This document shows positions 35,978 to 45,555 of a stretch of 64,000 nt of DNA, piece after piece. Under the pieces are notes generated by a model, which was not told the origin of the DNA, did no database searches, and was given only the letters and a program-made list of their open reading frames with translations. Origin of the DNA: an uncultured Prevotella sp. (GTDB lineage: Bacteria; Bacteroidota; Bacteroidia; Bacteroidales; Bacteroidaceae); assembly GCA_946405145.1 (NCBI GenBank), contig CAMJGE010000010.1:1-64000 (forward strand), read 5' to 3'. Within the stretch, counting starts at the first letter, position 1. Every line of letters begins with the position of its first letter. Position numbers and translations under genes: made by a program.

Positions 35978-37417
35978 ATGAAACCGCTAAACAAACAATT
36001 TGCGCCTAAGAGCGTGATGCCAGAAAAGGTAATTCAGTTCGGAGAAGGCAATTTCCTTCGGGCTTTCGTGGATTGGATCATCTGGAATATGGATCAGAAA
36101 ACCGACTTCAACGGCTCTGTCGTTGTGGTGCAGCCGATAGAGAAAGGTATGGTGGACAGCCTCAACGCCCAGGACTGTCTGTACCACGTGAACCTGCAAG
36201 GACGTGAGAACGGCAAGCCCGTGAACACGCTGGAGCGTATCGACGTGATCAGTCGTGCCCTGAATCCCTATACTCAGCATGCAGCTTTCATGGCACTCGC
36301 CGACCAGCCAGAGATGCGCTTCGTGATCTCGAACACCACGGAAGCAGGTATCGCGTTCGACCCCAGCTGTAAACTGGAGGATGCGCCCGCAAGCAGCTAT
36401 CCGGGCAAGCTGGTACAGTTGCTGTATCGTCGCTACCAGACCTTTAACGGTGATCCCACGAAGGGACTGATCATCTTCCCCTGTGAGCTGATTTTCCTGA
36501 ACGGGCATGTGCTGAAGGAGTGTATCAACAAGTATATCGCCCTGTGGAACCTCGGTGCCGACTTCAAGAAATGGTTTGAAGAGGCCTGCGGCGTGTATGC
36601 CACCCTCGTGGACCGCATCGTGCCTGGATTCCCCCACAAGGACATTGCCGAGATTCAGGAGAAGATATGCTACCGCGATAATATGGTGGTGCAGGCTGAG
36701 AACTTCCACCTCTGGGTGATTGAGGCTCCGAGGGAGGTGGCAAAGGAGTTCCCCGCCGACAAGGCTGGACTGCACGTGCTGTTTGTGCCCTCTGAGGTGC
36801 CTTACCACAAGCGTAAGGTGACACTGCTGAACGGCCCGCATACCGTGCTGAGTCCTGTAGCGTTCCTGAGTGGTGTCGATATCGTGCGTGATGCCTGCAA
36901 CCACGAGGTTATCTCGAAGTATATCCACAAGGTGCAGTTCGACGAGCTGATGCAGACACTCGACCTGCCGATAGAACAGCTGGAGAAGTTTGCGGGTGAT
37001 GTGCTGGAGCGTTTCGACAATCCTTACGTGGATCATCAGGTGACCAGCATCATGCTCAACTCCTTCCCGAAGTTCCAGGCACGCGACCTGCCCGGACTGA
37101 AGACTTATCTGGAGCGCAAGGGCGAACTGCCTAAGGGCTTGGTGTTCGGACTGGCGGCCATTATCACCTACTACAAGGGCGGCAAGCGCAAGGATGGTGT
37201 GGAGATCGTGCCTAACGACGACCCGAAGATCACGACGTTGCTGAAGGAACTCTGGGCTACTGGTGACACCCAGAAGGTGGCTGACGGCGTGCTGGGCGCT
37301 GAGTTCATCTGGCAGGAGAACCTCAACAAGATACCAGGTCTGAATGCGATGCTGAAGCAGGACCTCGACCTCATCGAGAGCCTTGGCATGCTGGAGGCGG
37401 TGAAATCGATTCTTTGA
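35978..37417 (+). CDS. uxaB: Tagaturonate reductase (altronate oxidoreductase)
   Basis: A 479-residue member of the mannitol dehydrogenase family. The N-terminal nucleotide-binding part contains VIQFGEGNFLRAFVDW, where GxGxF-like residues bind NAD. The C-terminal helical domain includes the catalytic Lys/Asn/His segment HKRKVTLLNGPHTVL. Starts further upstream (35951, 35969) lie in or next to the -7 box; MKPLNKQFAP matches the family N-terminus. It reduces tagaturonate to altronate, the substrate of UxaA. It lies 12 kb from the other hexuronate genes, with the AT-rich island between. Confidence 0.94.
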   Translation: MKPLNKQFAPKSVMPEKVIQFGEGNFLRAFVDWIIWNMDQKTDFNGSVVVVQPIEKGMVDSLNAQDCLYHVNLQGRENGKPVNTLERIDVISRALNPYTQHAAFMALADQPEMRFVISNTTEAGIAFDPSCKLEDAPASSYPGKLVQLLYRRYQTFNGDPTKGLIIFPCELIFLNGHVLKECINKYIALWNLGADFKKWFEEACGVYATLVDRIVPGFPHKDIAEIQEKICYRDNMVVQAENFHLWVIEAPREVAKEFPADKAGLHVLFVPSEVPYHKRKVTLLNGPHTVLSPVAFLSGVDIVRDACNHEVISKYIHKVQFDELMQTLDLPIEQLEKFAGDVLERFDNPYVDHQVTSIMLNSFPKFQARDLPGLKTYLERKGELPKGLVFGLAAIITYYKGGKRKDGVEIVPNDDPKITTLLKELWATGDTQKVADGVLGAEFIWQENLNKIPGLNAMLKQDLDLIESLGMLEAVKSIL

Positions 37418-37423
37418 TTTATA

Positions 37424-37484
37424 GCAACGGACTAAAGGACTAAAACGACTCTTTCAAAAGTCCTTAAGTCGTGTAGTCCGTTGC
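37424..37484 (+). repeat. Structured intercistronic element, copy 2
   Basis: Near-identical to 4543-4602 and in the same orientation relative to transcription. Arm pairs: 37428-37433 with 37475-37480 (outer), 37436-37441 with 37459-37464, and 37445-37450 with 37467-37472; the last two cross. It begins 6 bp after the uxaB stop and ends 18 bp before uvrA. Confidence 0.8.
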
Positions 37485-37502
37485 AAAATACAACTTACTA
37501 TC

Positions 37503-40292
37503 TTGGCAGAAGTAATTGAAATAAAGGGGGCGAGGGTTAACAACCTCAAGAACATCAATGTGAAGATCCCCCGCAATACATTTACAGTAGTTGCCGGAGT
37601 CAGTGGCTCCGGCAAATCATCTTTGGCTTTTGATACACTGTATGCCGAAGGTCAGAGGCGTTATGTAGAGAGCTTGTCGAGCTATGCACGTCAGTTCCTG
37701 GGTAGGATGAACAAGCCGGAGTGCGACTATATCAGAGGGATTCCGCCCGCCATCGCCATTGAGCAGAAGGTGATATCCAGAAACCCACGCTCTACGGTGG
37801 GCACCACGACTGAGATTTACGAATACCTGCGACTGCTCTTTGCCCGAATCGGACACACCTACTCTCCCATCAGCGGCTGCGAGGTGAAGAAGCACTCGAC
37901 AGAGGATGTGGTGAAACAGGTGATGGCGTACTCGAAGGGCACAAAGTTTGTGGTGCTGGCGCCTGTCCATGTGGCTGAAGGCCGCACGATGGAGCAGCAG
38001 CTGAAGGCGTATCTGCTGGAGGGATTCGTGAGGATATTCGTAAAGGGGGAGTTTCTGAGGATTGATGATTACCTCGAGACGGACGTTTGTTCTGACGAGA
38101 TATACCTCGTGATCGACCGCATGAGTGTGGATGACAGCAAGGATGTGATAGCGCGACTGGTGGACTCGGCTGAGACAGCCTTCTATGAGGGTGGCGGAGA
38201 GATGCGCCTGATGTTTCTGCCCTCCAACATCACCTACGACTTCTCGATGCGTTTCGAGGCCGACGGGATGACCTTCGAGGAGCCCAGCGATCAGATGTTC
38301 TCATTTAACTCGCCAGCGGGGGCCTGCCCGACGTGTCAGGGTTTCGGGCGCATCATCGGCATCGACGAGAAGCTGGTGATTCCCAACACGACGCTATCGG
38401 TGTATGACGGTTGCGTGGTGTGCTGGCACGGCGAGAAGATGAAAGAGTGGCAGCAGTGGTTTATCCGTCATGCCGCCATCGACAACTTCCCCATCTTCGA
38501 GCCCTACATGAACCTGACGCAGCAGCAGAAAGACTGGCTGTGGCACGGACTGCCCTCTGATAAGGGCGCTAAGGAGAAACCCTGTATCGACGAGTTCTTC
38601 AAGATGGTGGAAGCCAGTCAGTATAAGATACAATACCGCGTGATGCTGGCACGCTATCGCGGCAGAACCACCTGTCCGACCTGTCACGGTACGCGTCTGA
38701 AGCCTGAGGCTGACTACGTGAAGATTGGGGGCAGAAGCATCACCGACCTCGTGCAGATGCCTGTGGTGAGGCTGAAGGAGTGGTTCGACCGTCTGGAACT
38801 CGACGAGCACGATGCTGAGGTGGGAAAGCGCCTTCTGACGGAGGTAAAAAACCGACTGCAGTTCTTGCTCAACGTGGGACTTGGCTACCTGACACTCAAC
38901 CGTCTGTCGAACTCACTCTCGGGTGGTGAGAGTCAGCGCATCAACCTTTGTACCAGTCTCGGAAGCTCGCTCGTGGGCTCGCTCTATATCCTCGATGAGC
39001 CCAGTATCGGACTGCATGCCAGAGATACCAATCGTCTGATCAATGTACTGAAGGATCTGCAGGATCTGGGAAATACCGTTGTGGTGGTGGAGCACGATGA
39101 GGAGATCATGCGTGCTGCCGACTATCTGATAGATATCGGCCCCGATGCAGGGCGCCTGGGCGGAGAGGTTGTGTTTCATGGCAACGCCAAGGATATCATT
39201 TCCTCGAAAGGTTCCAAGAGCTACACCGTGAGGTATCTCTTAGGCGAGGAGACCATCGACGTGCCGAAGAGTCGCCGCCCCTGGAACCTGCACATCGATA
39301 TTAAGGGTGCCAGGATGAACAACCTGAGAGGCATCGACGTTCAGTTCCCACTCAATGTGATGACGGTTGTAACAGGTGTCTCGGGTTCGGGCAAGTCGAG
39401 TCTGGTAAAAGGTATCCTCTACCCTTCCCTCAAGCGTCATCTGGGAGATGCGTGCGATGCGCCAGGCGAGTATCTCGGCATCGCTGGCGACATCAATGCC
39501 ATCAAGCATGTGGAGTTTGTGGATCAGAACCCCATCGGCAAATCCACCCGCTCGAATCCCGCGACGTATGTGAAAGCCTATGACGCCATCCGCGACCTCT
39601 TTGCCGAACAGCCCTTGTCGCAGCAGATGGGATTCACCGCCCAGCACTTCTCATTCAATACCGACGGCGGACGCTGTGAAGAGTGTAAAGGTGCTGGTGT
39701 GATCACGGTAGAGATGCAGTTTATGGCCGATCTCGTATTAGAGTGCGAGGCCTGTCACGGACATCGTTTCAAGCACGAGATTCTCGACGTGAAGTTTGAG
39801 GGAAAGAATATCGACGACGTGCTGAACATGACGATATCGGAAGCCATTGAGTTCTTCAACACTTATAAGAAAGATACCATCGTGAAGCGGCTGAAGAGTC
39901 TGGAGGATGTGGGACTGGGCTATATCAAACTGGGACAGAACTCATCGACCCTCTCCGGCGGTGAAAACCAGCGCGTAAAACTGGCTTACTTCATCGGGCA
40001 GGAGAAGCAGGAGCCGACACTCTTTATCTTCGACGAGCCGACGACGGGACTACACTTCCACGATATCCACAAACTGCTGGAGGCCTTCAACGCACTGATA
40101 GCACGAGGACACACCATCCTCATCATCGAGCATAACATGGAGATCATCAAATGTGCCGACTATGTGATAGACTTAGGGCCTGACGGCGGCGACAAGGGTG
40201 GCGCACTGGTGGCTAAAGGCACACCCGAAGAGATTGCCAAATGCCAGGAGAGTATCACAGGACAGTTCCTGAAACCGAAATTAAACCTTTAA
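37503..40292 (+). CDS. uvrA: Excinuclease ABC subunit UvrA
   Basis: A 929-residue DNA-damage sensor of nucleotide excision repair. Two ABC ATPase modules: Walker [10 protein letters not shown] occurs near residue 33 and again near 627. Signatures LSGGESQRI and LSGGENQRV are present, with Walker [12 protein letters not shown] and [10 protein letters not shown]. Zinc-finger cysteines appear as CPTCQG...CPTCHG and CEECKG...CEACHG. Length is normal (about 940). The start is TTG (MAEVIEIKG), which is the conserved N-terminus, and no usable ATG exists near. It follows the structured 61-bp element after uxaB. Confidence 0.97.
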   Translation: MAEVIEIKGARVNNLKNINVKIPRNTFTVVAGVSGSGKSSLAFDTLYAEGQRRYVESLSSYARQFLGRMNKPECDYIRGIPPAIAIEQKVISRNPRSTVGTTTEIYEYLRLLFARIGHTYSPISGCEVKKHSTEDVVKQVMAYSKGTKFVVLAPVHVAEGRTMEQQLKAYLLEGFVRIFVKGEFLRIDDYLETDVCSDEIYLVIDRMSVDDSKDVIARLVDSAETAFYEGGGEMRLMFLPSNITYDFSMRFEADGMTFEEPSDQMFSFNSPAGACPTCQGFGRIIGIDEKLVIPNTTLSVYDGCVVCWHGEKMKEWQQWFIRHAAIDNFPIFEPYMNLTQQQKDWLWHGLPSDKGAKEKPCIDEFFKMVEASQYKIQYRVMLARYRGRTTCPTCHGTRLKPEADYVKIGGRSITDLVQMPVVRLKEWFDRLELDEHDAEVGKRLLTEVKNRLQFLLNVGLGYLTLNRLSNSLSGGESQRINLCTSLGSSLVGSLYILDEPSIGLHARDTNRLINVLKDLQDLGNTVVVVEHDEEIMRAADYLIDIGPDAGRLGGEVVFHGNAKDIISSKGSKSYTVRYLLGEETIDVPKSRRPWNLHIDIKGARMNNLRGIDVQFPLNVMTVVTGVSGSGKSSLVKGILYPSLKRHLGDACDAPGEYLGIAGDINAIKHVEFVDQNPIGKSTRSNPATYVKAYDAIRDLFAEQPLSQQMGFTAQHFSFNTDGGRCEECKGAGVITVEMQFMADLVLECEACHGHRFKHEILDVKFEGKNIDDVLNMTISEAIEFFNTYKKDTIVKRLKSLEDVGLGYIKLGQNSSTLSGGENQRVKLAYFIGQEKQEPTLFIFDEPTTGLHFHDIHKLLEAFNALIARGHTILIIEHNMEIIKCADYVIDLGPDGGDKGGALVAKGTPEEIAKCQESITGQFLKPKLNL

Positions 40293-40296
40293 GACA

Positions 40297-42321
40297 TTGA
40301 GTCAGCGTCAACTATACATCAGAGCCATACTCATCTGCCTACTGACACTCAGTATGCCGACGGCTATGTCTGGTGCTAAGAAAGACTCGCTGATACTGGG
40401 TAAAATATACGAATACCGGCATCTGAACATCAGTGATGTGAAAAACCTTGAGGATAACGTATATGCCAAGTTCCGTTTCAATGTTGAGAAGCGTAACGCC
40501 ATCCTCTGGCTCATCCCCTCAATGTATGTGCTCGCCAAAGACCCCAGGGAATACATCCGCGAATCATACAGCAATATCGTTTACAAGGATGAGCACAACT
40601 TCGACATCAAGAAACAGTTGGTGACGGGAACCATTCGCAGAAACCGCAAGGCGATGCCTCACCTGATTGAATACAACACACCCGACCTGTATGGCATCAC
40701 CCTCTACGAAAACTACATGCTGTCGCCCTTCCACCCTCACAACAGGCTTTATTATCGCTATAAGCAATACCTGCAGGGAGACGGAAGCACCCGACTGGAG
40801 TTCAAGCCGAAGCTCTATAACACCCAGCTGGTGAACGGCTTTGCCATCGTGGAGACCAATACGGGGCGTATTATCCGTACGGTGCTGAATGGTGAGTTTG
40901 ATATGGTATCGTTCTGTTCCGACGTGAAACAAGGTACAGATGGTGCCTTCGGACTGATGCCAGCGCAATGCACCACAGCCGCCACCTTCAAGTTTATGGG
41001 TAACAGGGTATCAACCGTGTTCAACTCTTTCTACCATCAGCCTACCATCCTGCCCGACAGCATCAACGAGAGCAGAACCGATGAGATGATCGACTCCTTA
41101 CGTCCAGAACCCTTGGCAGAGAGTGACAAGCGTGTCTATGAGGCGCAGGAGATGCAACGCAAAGCGGCAGAAGCTGACACCACCGAACATAAGGAGAATA
41201 AGCTGAGAGACTTTCTCTGGCACTCTGTGGGCGACAACCTCGTGACACCTCTGGCAGCAGAGTCGAAGGATGCGGAGTTCCGCTTGTCACCCATCATCAA
41301 TCCCCTATATGTGCGCTATAGCGGCAGCAAAGGTCTGTCATATAAGATAAGGTTCTGGTTGCGCTACAGATTCAATGACCACCGATATCTGACACTGGAG
41401 CCTACGTTCGGTTATAACTTCAAGCAGAAGCAGTTCTACTTCACTGCACCCTTGAGAATGACTTACAACCCGAAGCGTAACGGATATGCTGAGATCGTAT
41501 GGGGTAATGGTAACCGCATCAGTAACTCCACCGTGCTGGATCAGATCAACCATGAGCACGGAGACTCCCTCAAGTTCGACGAAAAAGATGCCGACAAGTT
41601 TACCGATAACTTTGTAGAAGTGAAGAACAACATCATGCTGTTCGACTGGTTTGATCTCGAGACAGGTCTCGTGTACCACCAGCGTAAGGCTGTCAACAAA
41701 GGGCTGATGGAGAAATACGATAAGCCAACGGAATACCGAAGCTTTGCACCGAAGATCGTATTTAAGTTCTACCCCTGGCTGGACAAAGGACCTACGCTCA
41801 CTGCCACCTACGAGCGAAGCATCAAGAATGTGTTTAAATCGAACCTGCAATATGAGCGCTGGGAGCTTGACGGACAATGGAAGATGAGAATCCGCGGTCT
41901 GCGCATACTGAACATCAGACACGGCTACGGTTTCTATACCAACAGGAGCGACAACTACTTCATGGACTACTCGAACTTCAGGGAAAACAACCTTCCTGAA
42001 GGCTGGAACGACAAGTGGAGTGGCGACTTCCAGTTGCTCGACGGCAAAATCTACAACGAATCGAACTTCTATTTCCGCAACAATGTGTCGTATGAATCAC
42101 CACTGCTCTTCGCCACGTGGTTGCCTTACGTAGGTAAATATATCGAGAAGGAGCGCCTCTACTTCAGCAATGTAGTTGTGCAGCACACACGCCCCTACTT
42201 CGAGTTCGGTTACGGTTTCACCAACCGTTATGTATCCTTGGGCTTTTTCGTCAGCTTCCTGAATACGCAATTCCAGAAAGCAGGTATCACTTTTGACTTT
42301 GAACTCTTTAAACGATGGTAA
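40297..42321 (+). CDS. DUF5686-like outer-membrane barrel protein
   Basis: A 674-residue exported protein. The signal peptide (about 1-26, ending MSGAKK) is reached only from the TTG start at 40297, since the next ATG lies inside the hydrophobic core. An N-terminal soluble part (about 30-310) is followed by a C-terminal beta-barrel of alternating Tyr/Phe-rich strands (GYNFKQKQFYF, GYGFTNRYVSLGFF) ending FELFKRW. The family is common and functionally uncharacterised in Bacteroidetes. It begins 4 bp after uvrA and overlaps the helicase gene by 7 bp, so the three are probably co-transcribed. Confidence 0.78.
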   Translation: MSQRQLYIRAILICLLTLSMPTAMSGAKKDSLILGKIYEYRHLNISDVKNLEDNVYAKFRFNVEKRNAILWLIPSMYVLAKDPREYIRESYSNIVYKDEHNFDIKKQLVTGTIRRNRKAMPHLIEYNTPDLYGITLYENYMLSPFHPHNRLYYRYKQYLQGDGSTRLEFKPKLYNTQLVNGFAIVETNTGRIIRTVLNGEFDMVSFCSDVKQGTDGAFGLMPAQCTTAATFKFMGNRVSTVFNSFYHQPTILPDSINESRTDEMIDSLRPEPLAESDKRVYEAQEMQRKAAEADTTEHKENKLRDFLWHSVGDNLVTPLAAESKDAEFRLSPIINPLYVRYSGSKGLSYKIRFWLRYRFNDHRYLTLEPTFGYNFKQKQFYFTAPLRMTYNPKRNGYAEIVWGNGNRISNSTVLDQINHEHGDSLKFDEKDADKFTDNFVEVKNNIMLFDWFDLETGLVYHQRKAVNKGLMEKYDKPTEYRSFAPKIVFKFYPWLDKGPTLTATYERSIKNVFKSNLQYERWELDGQWKMRIRGLRILNIRHGYGFYTNRSDNYFMDYSNFRENNLPEGWNDKWSGDFQLLDGKIYNESNFYFRNNVSYESPLLFATWLPYVGKYIEKERLYFSNVVVQHTRPYFEFGYGFTNRYVSLGFFVSFLNTQFQKAGITFDFELFKRW

Positions 42322-45300
42322 CACCCCTGACTGTTTATAAGGCAAGTGCCGGAAGCGGTAAGACATTTACGCTTGCCACCGAATATATCCGACTGATCGT
42401 GGAGAATCCCATGAGCTATCGCAACATCCTGGCAGTGACTTTCACCAACAAGGCTACTGAGGAGATGAAGATGCGAATACTGAGTCAGCTCTACGGCATC
42501 TGGAAGGCGCTGCCTGAGTCGGACAACTATCTGAAAGCGATAGCAGAGAAGACTGGCTTCAAGGAGCCACTCATCAGAGAGCAAGCCGGACATGGACTCG
42601 CCAACCTGCTGCATAACTACAACTATTTCCGCGTGGAGACCATCGACACCTTCTTCCAGAGTGTACTGAGGAATATGGCACGCGAACTCGACCTGACGAC
42701 CAATCTGAAAATCGGTCTCAATGACGTACAGGTGGAAGAAATGGCGGTAGATCAGTTGATTGCCGACCTGAGCACCACCGACGTGATACTGCAGTGGATC
42801 CTGAAATACATCATGGAGAGTATCTCGGATGATAAGTCTTGGAACGTTATCACACAGATCAAACGTTTCGGGCGTACCATCTTCAATGACGAATACAAGG
42901 CGGTGAGTCAGCAGTTGAAACTGAAGATGGAAGAGAAAGGGTTCTTTGAGCAATACACCACCCACCTGCGAGAGATCAGAAAAGCCGCAGAGGAAAGGAT
43001 GAAGCTGATTGGAGAGAGCTTCTTCGAAACACTTGAAGGTGAAGGCCTCAGCACGGATGATCTGTCGAACAAGAACCGAGGTATAGCCAGTTTCTTCCGG
43101 AAACTGCAGAATGGCGTGTTTGATGCTTCTATCGAAAATACTACTGTTGCCAATTGTTTAGATAATCCTGAGAAATGGTGCGCTAAGACGCACCCTCAGC
43201 GCGACTACATCATCTCGTTGGCAGAAGGGGTGTTAGGCGATATCCTGCGCTATGCGGTAGAGGAACGTCCGCGCCAATGGAAACTCTTCAAGTCGGCAGA
43301 CCTCACCCTGAGGCACTTGAACCAGCTCAGACTATTGGGCAGTATCGAGCAGAAGGTAAGAGAACTGAATGAGAACAACAACCGCTTTTTGTTGAGCGAC
43401 ACCCAGCAGTTGCTGCACGCCCTGATAGAAGGCAGTGACTCGCCCTTTATCTTTGAGAAGATCGGCACCCAGCTGGAGCATGTGATGATTGACGAGTTTC
43501 AGGATACGAGTACCGTTCAGTGGCAGAACTTCCGCGTGCTGCTCGACGAATCGATGAGTCATGAAGGTGGCTCAAACCTCATTGTGGGCGACGTGAAGCA
43601 GAGCATCTATCGCTGGCGCTCAGGCGACTGGCGACTGCTGAATGACATCGAACAGCAGTTCCGTCAACAGCAGATTGTCACACTGCCCTTGAAAACCAAT
43701 TACCGTTCCGAACGTGAGGTCATCAACTTCAACAACTACTTCTTCACCCATGCGGCAGACCTAGAATATCTGGCACAGAAAGAACTGAGTGGTGAAGCTG
43801 CAGAGCAGTTGAAGAAAGCTTATGCTGATGTGGTGCAGAATATACCAGAGGATCGTGAGGAAGCTGGCGAGGTGAGCGTTATGCTTCTGCCTGCAGAAGA
43901 TTATCAGGAACAGACACTCCAACAGGTGGCAGACGCCATCAGCATGCTAATTTCACGCGGCGTCCCCCAGCAGTCAATCGCCATCTTGGTGCGTACCAAT
44001 TCCCTTATCCCCACAATCGCCAATTATTTCCTGGAGCAGATGCCAGGAATCAACATCGTGTCTGACGAGGCCTTCAGACTGGATGCTTCAGCAGCAGTCA
44101 ACCTCCTGGTATCAGCCCTCAGACTTCTCACCCACCCTGACGACCAGCTGACAAAAGCCGCCATTGTGAAACTCTACCATATCGACGTGTTGCAGGAAGC
44201 AGAAGACAACAGTCTGTTTCTGAGTACAAACGATCTGGATCAGTTGTTGCCAGAGGCATTCCTCACCCAACGGGAGGTGCTGCTCACGATGCCGCTCTAT
44301 GAGTTGGCAGAACGCCTGCACGCCATCTTTGAACTGGAGCGACTGAACGAGCAGAGTGCCTATGTGTTCACTTTCTATGACCAGCTGGCAAGTTATGTGA
44401 GTGAGAACACCGCCGACATCGACTTGTTCCTTGCAGCGTGGGATGAGAGCATCTGTAGCAAGACGATTCAGAGCAAAGAGACCAATGGTGTGAGGATTCT
44501 CTCTATCCACAAGTCGAAGGGACTGGAATATGACTATGTGATCTGTCCGTTCTGCGACTGGCAGCTGGAGAAGACCAGTGGAAACATCCTGTGGTGCCAG
44601 CCTCAGGAACAGCCCTTCAGCGATCTGCCCATCGCACCTGTCGATTATATCCAGAAACAGATGCTGGGCACCATCTACGAACAGGACTATCTGCATGAAC
44701 ATCTGCAGAACACAGTAGATAATCTGAATCTGTTGTATGTGGCTTTCACCCGTGCTAAGAAAGGGCTCTACGTGATAGGTAAGCGTGGGTTCAAGAATTC
44801 ACGCTCCGGACTGATTGAGCAATGTCTGCCTTTAGTGGCAAAGGATATGCCCCATGCCACCCTCAAAGGCCTAGAGGATGAGAAAGAAAAGCTGATCTTT
44901 ACTAGCAGCCCTAAGATGCCTAGTAAGCCTAGTAGTCCTAGCAGCCCTAGTAAGCCTAGCTCTTCTAGCAACCCCTTCCTTCAGCCAGCAGAGCCCATCG
45001 ATGTTGACTTCCGCTATATGGAGAGTCAGGTAAACTTCCGCCAGAGTAACCGCAGTCAGGCGTTTATCGAGGCTGATGAGAGTGATGAGATAGAGCGCCT
45101 GAACTACATCCAGACAGGTAGTGTACTGCACCAGATATTCTCTACCATCCGCACCACCGATGATATAGAGGATGCCCTGAAGCAGTTGCAGTTTGAGGGG
45201 GTGCTCTACGATGAGCAGATCACCCCAGAACGCATCACCAAGATGCTGAGAAAACGACTGCAGGATCAGCGGGTGACTGACTGGTTCTCACCCCACTGGA

Positions 45301-45551
45301 CACTCTTCAACGAATGTACCATCCTCACAACAGAGAACGGCGAGGTGAAGGAACGACGGCCAGACCGCGTGATGAACGACGGCGACAAATGGGTGGTGGT
45401 AGATTTCAAGTTCGGTAGTCAGAAACCGGAATACATCGATCAGGTGCGTGAATATATGCAGCTGATCAGAACCATGCAGCCCGATGCCAAGGTGAGCGGT
45501 TATCTCTGGTTTGTGTATAGTAATAAGATTGAGGAGATTAAAGACGAATAA
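42315..45551 (+). CDS. AddA/RecB-like helicase-nuclease
   Basis: A 1078-residue UvrD-family SF1A helicase. Walker A KASAGSGKTFT (about residues 9-19), motif Ia FTNKATEEM, motif II MIDEFQDT, motif III GDVKQSIYRWRSGD, motif IV NYRSE, motif V SIHKSKGLEYD and motif VI VAFTRAKKG are all present. A C-terminal PD-(D/E)XK nuclease domain ends with RRPDRVM and VVVDFKFG. With the next gene it should form an AddAB-type complex that resects double-strand breaks for RecA. A Ser-Pro-rich linker (about 865-890), coded by CCTAGY 9-bp repeats, separates helicase and nuclease. Confidence 0.92.
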   Translation: MVTPLTVYKASAGSGKTFTLATEYIRLIVENPMSYRNILAVTFTNKATEEMKMRILSQLYGIWKALPESDNYLKAIAEKTGFKEPLIREQAGHGLANLLHNYNYFRVETIDTFFQSVLRNMARELDLTTNLKIGLNDVQVEEMAVDQLIADLSTTDVILQWILKYIMESISDDKSWNVITQIKRFGRTIFNDEYKAVSQQLKLKMEEKGFFEQYTTHLREIRKAAEERMKLIGESFFETLEGEGLSTDDLSNKNRGIASFFRKLQNGVFDASIENTTVANCLDNPEKWCAKTHPQRDYIISLAEGVLGDILRYAVEERPRQWKLFKSADLTLRHLNQLRLLGSIEQKVRELNENNNRFLLSDTQQLLHALIEGSDSPFIFEKIGTQLEHVMIDEFQDTSTVQWQNFRVLLDESMSHEGGSNLIVGDVKQSIYRWRSGDWRLLNDIEQQFRQQQIVTLPLKTNYRSEREVINFNNYFFTHAADLEYLAQKELSGEAAEQLKKAYADVVQNIPEDREEAGEVSVMLLPAEDYQEQTLQQVADAISMLISRGVPQQSIAILVRTNSLIPTIANYFLEQMPGINIVSDEAFRLDASAAVNLLVSALRLLTHPDDQLTKAAIVKLYHIDVLQEAEDNSLFLSTNDLDQLLPEAFLTQREVLLTMPLYELAERLHAIFELERLNEQSAYVFTFYDQLASYVSENTADIDLFLAAWDESICSKTIQSKETNGVRILSIHKSKGLEYDYVICPFCDWQLEKTSGNILWCQPQEQPFSDLPIAPVDYIQKQMLGTIYEQDYLHEHLQNTVDNLNLLYVAFTRAKKGLYVIGKRGFKNSRSGLIEQCLPLVAKDMPHATLKGLEDEKEKLIFTSSPKMPSKPSSPSSPSKPSSSSNPFLQPAEPIDVDFRYMESQVNFRQSNRSQAFIEADESDEIERLNYIQTGSVLHQIFSTIRTTDDIEDALKQLQFEGVLYDEQITPERITKMLRKRLQDQRVTDWFSPHWTLFNECTILTTENGEVKERRPDRVMNDGDKWVVVDFKFGSQKPEYIDQVREYMQLIRTMQPDAKVSGYLWFVYSNKIEEIKDE
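44910..44968 (+). repeat. 9-bp CCTAGY minisatellite in the AddA-like linker
   Basis: About six 9-bp units with core CCTAGY coding Pro-Ser-X tripeptides, in frame, between helicase and nuclease domains. Unit, period, codons and linker location match the repeat in the ABC-F gene (2946-2981). Confidence 0.85.
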
Positions 45552-45555
45552 TGAT

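Noticed and set aside
35987..37036. 349-residue minus-strand ORF opposite uxaB
   Set aside because: It lies wholly inside uxaB, is His/Leu-rich as expected for antisense reading and has no promoter or motif.
44768..44971. Minus-strand Leu-Gly repeat ORF suggesting a membrane peptide
   Set aside because: It is the antisense reading of the CCTAGY repeats in the AddA-like gene.
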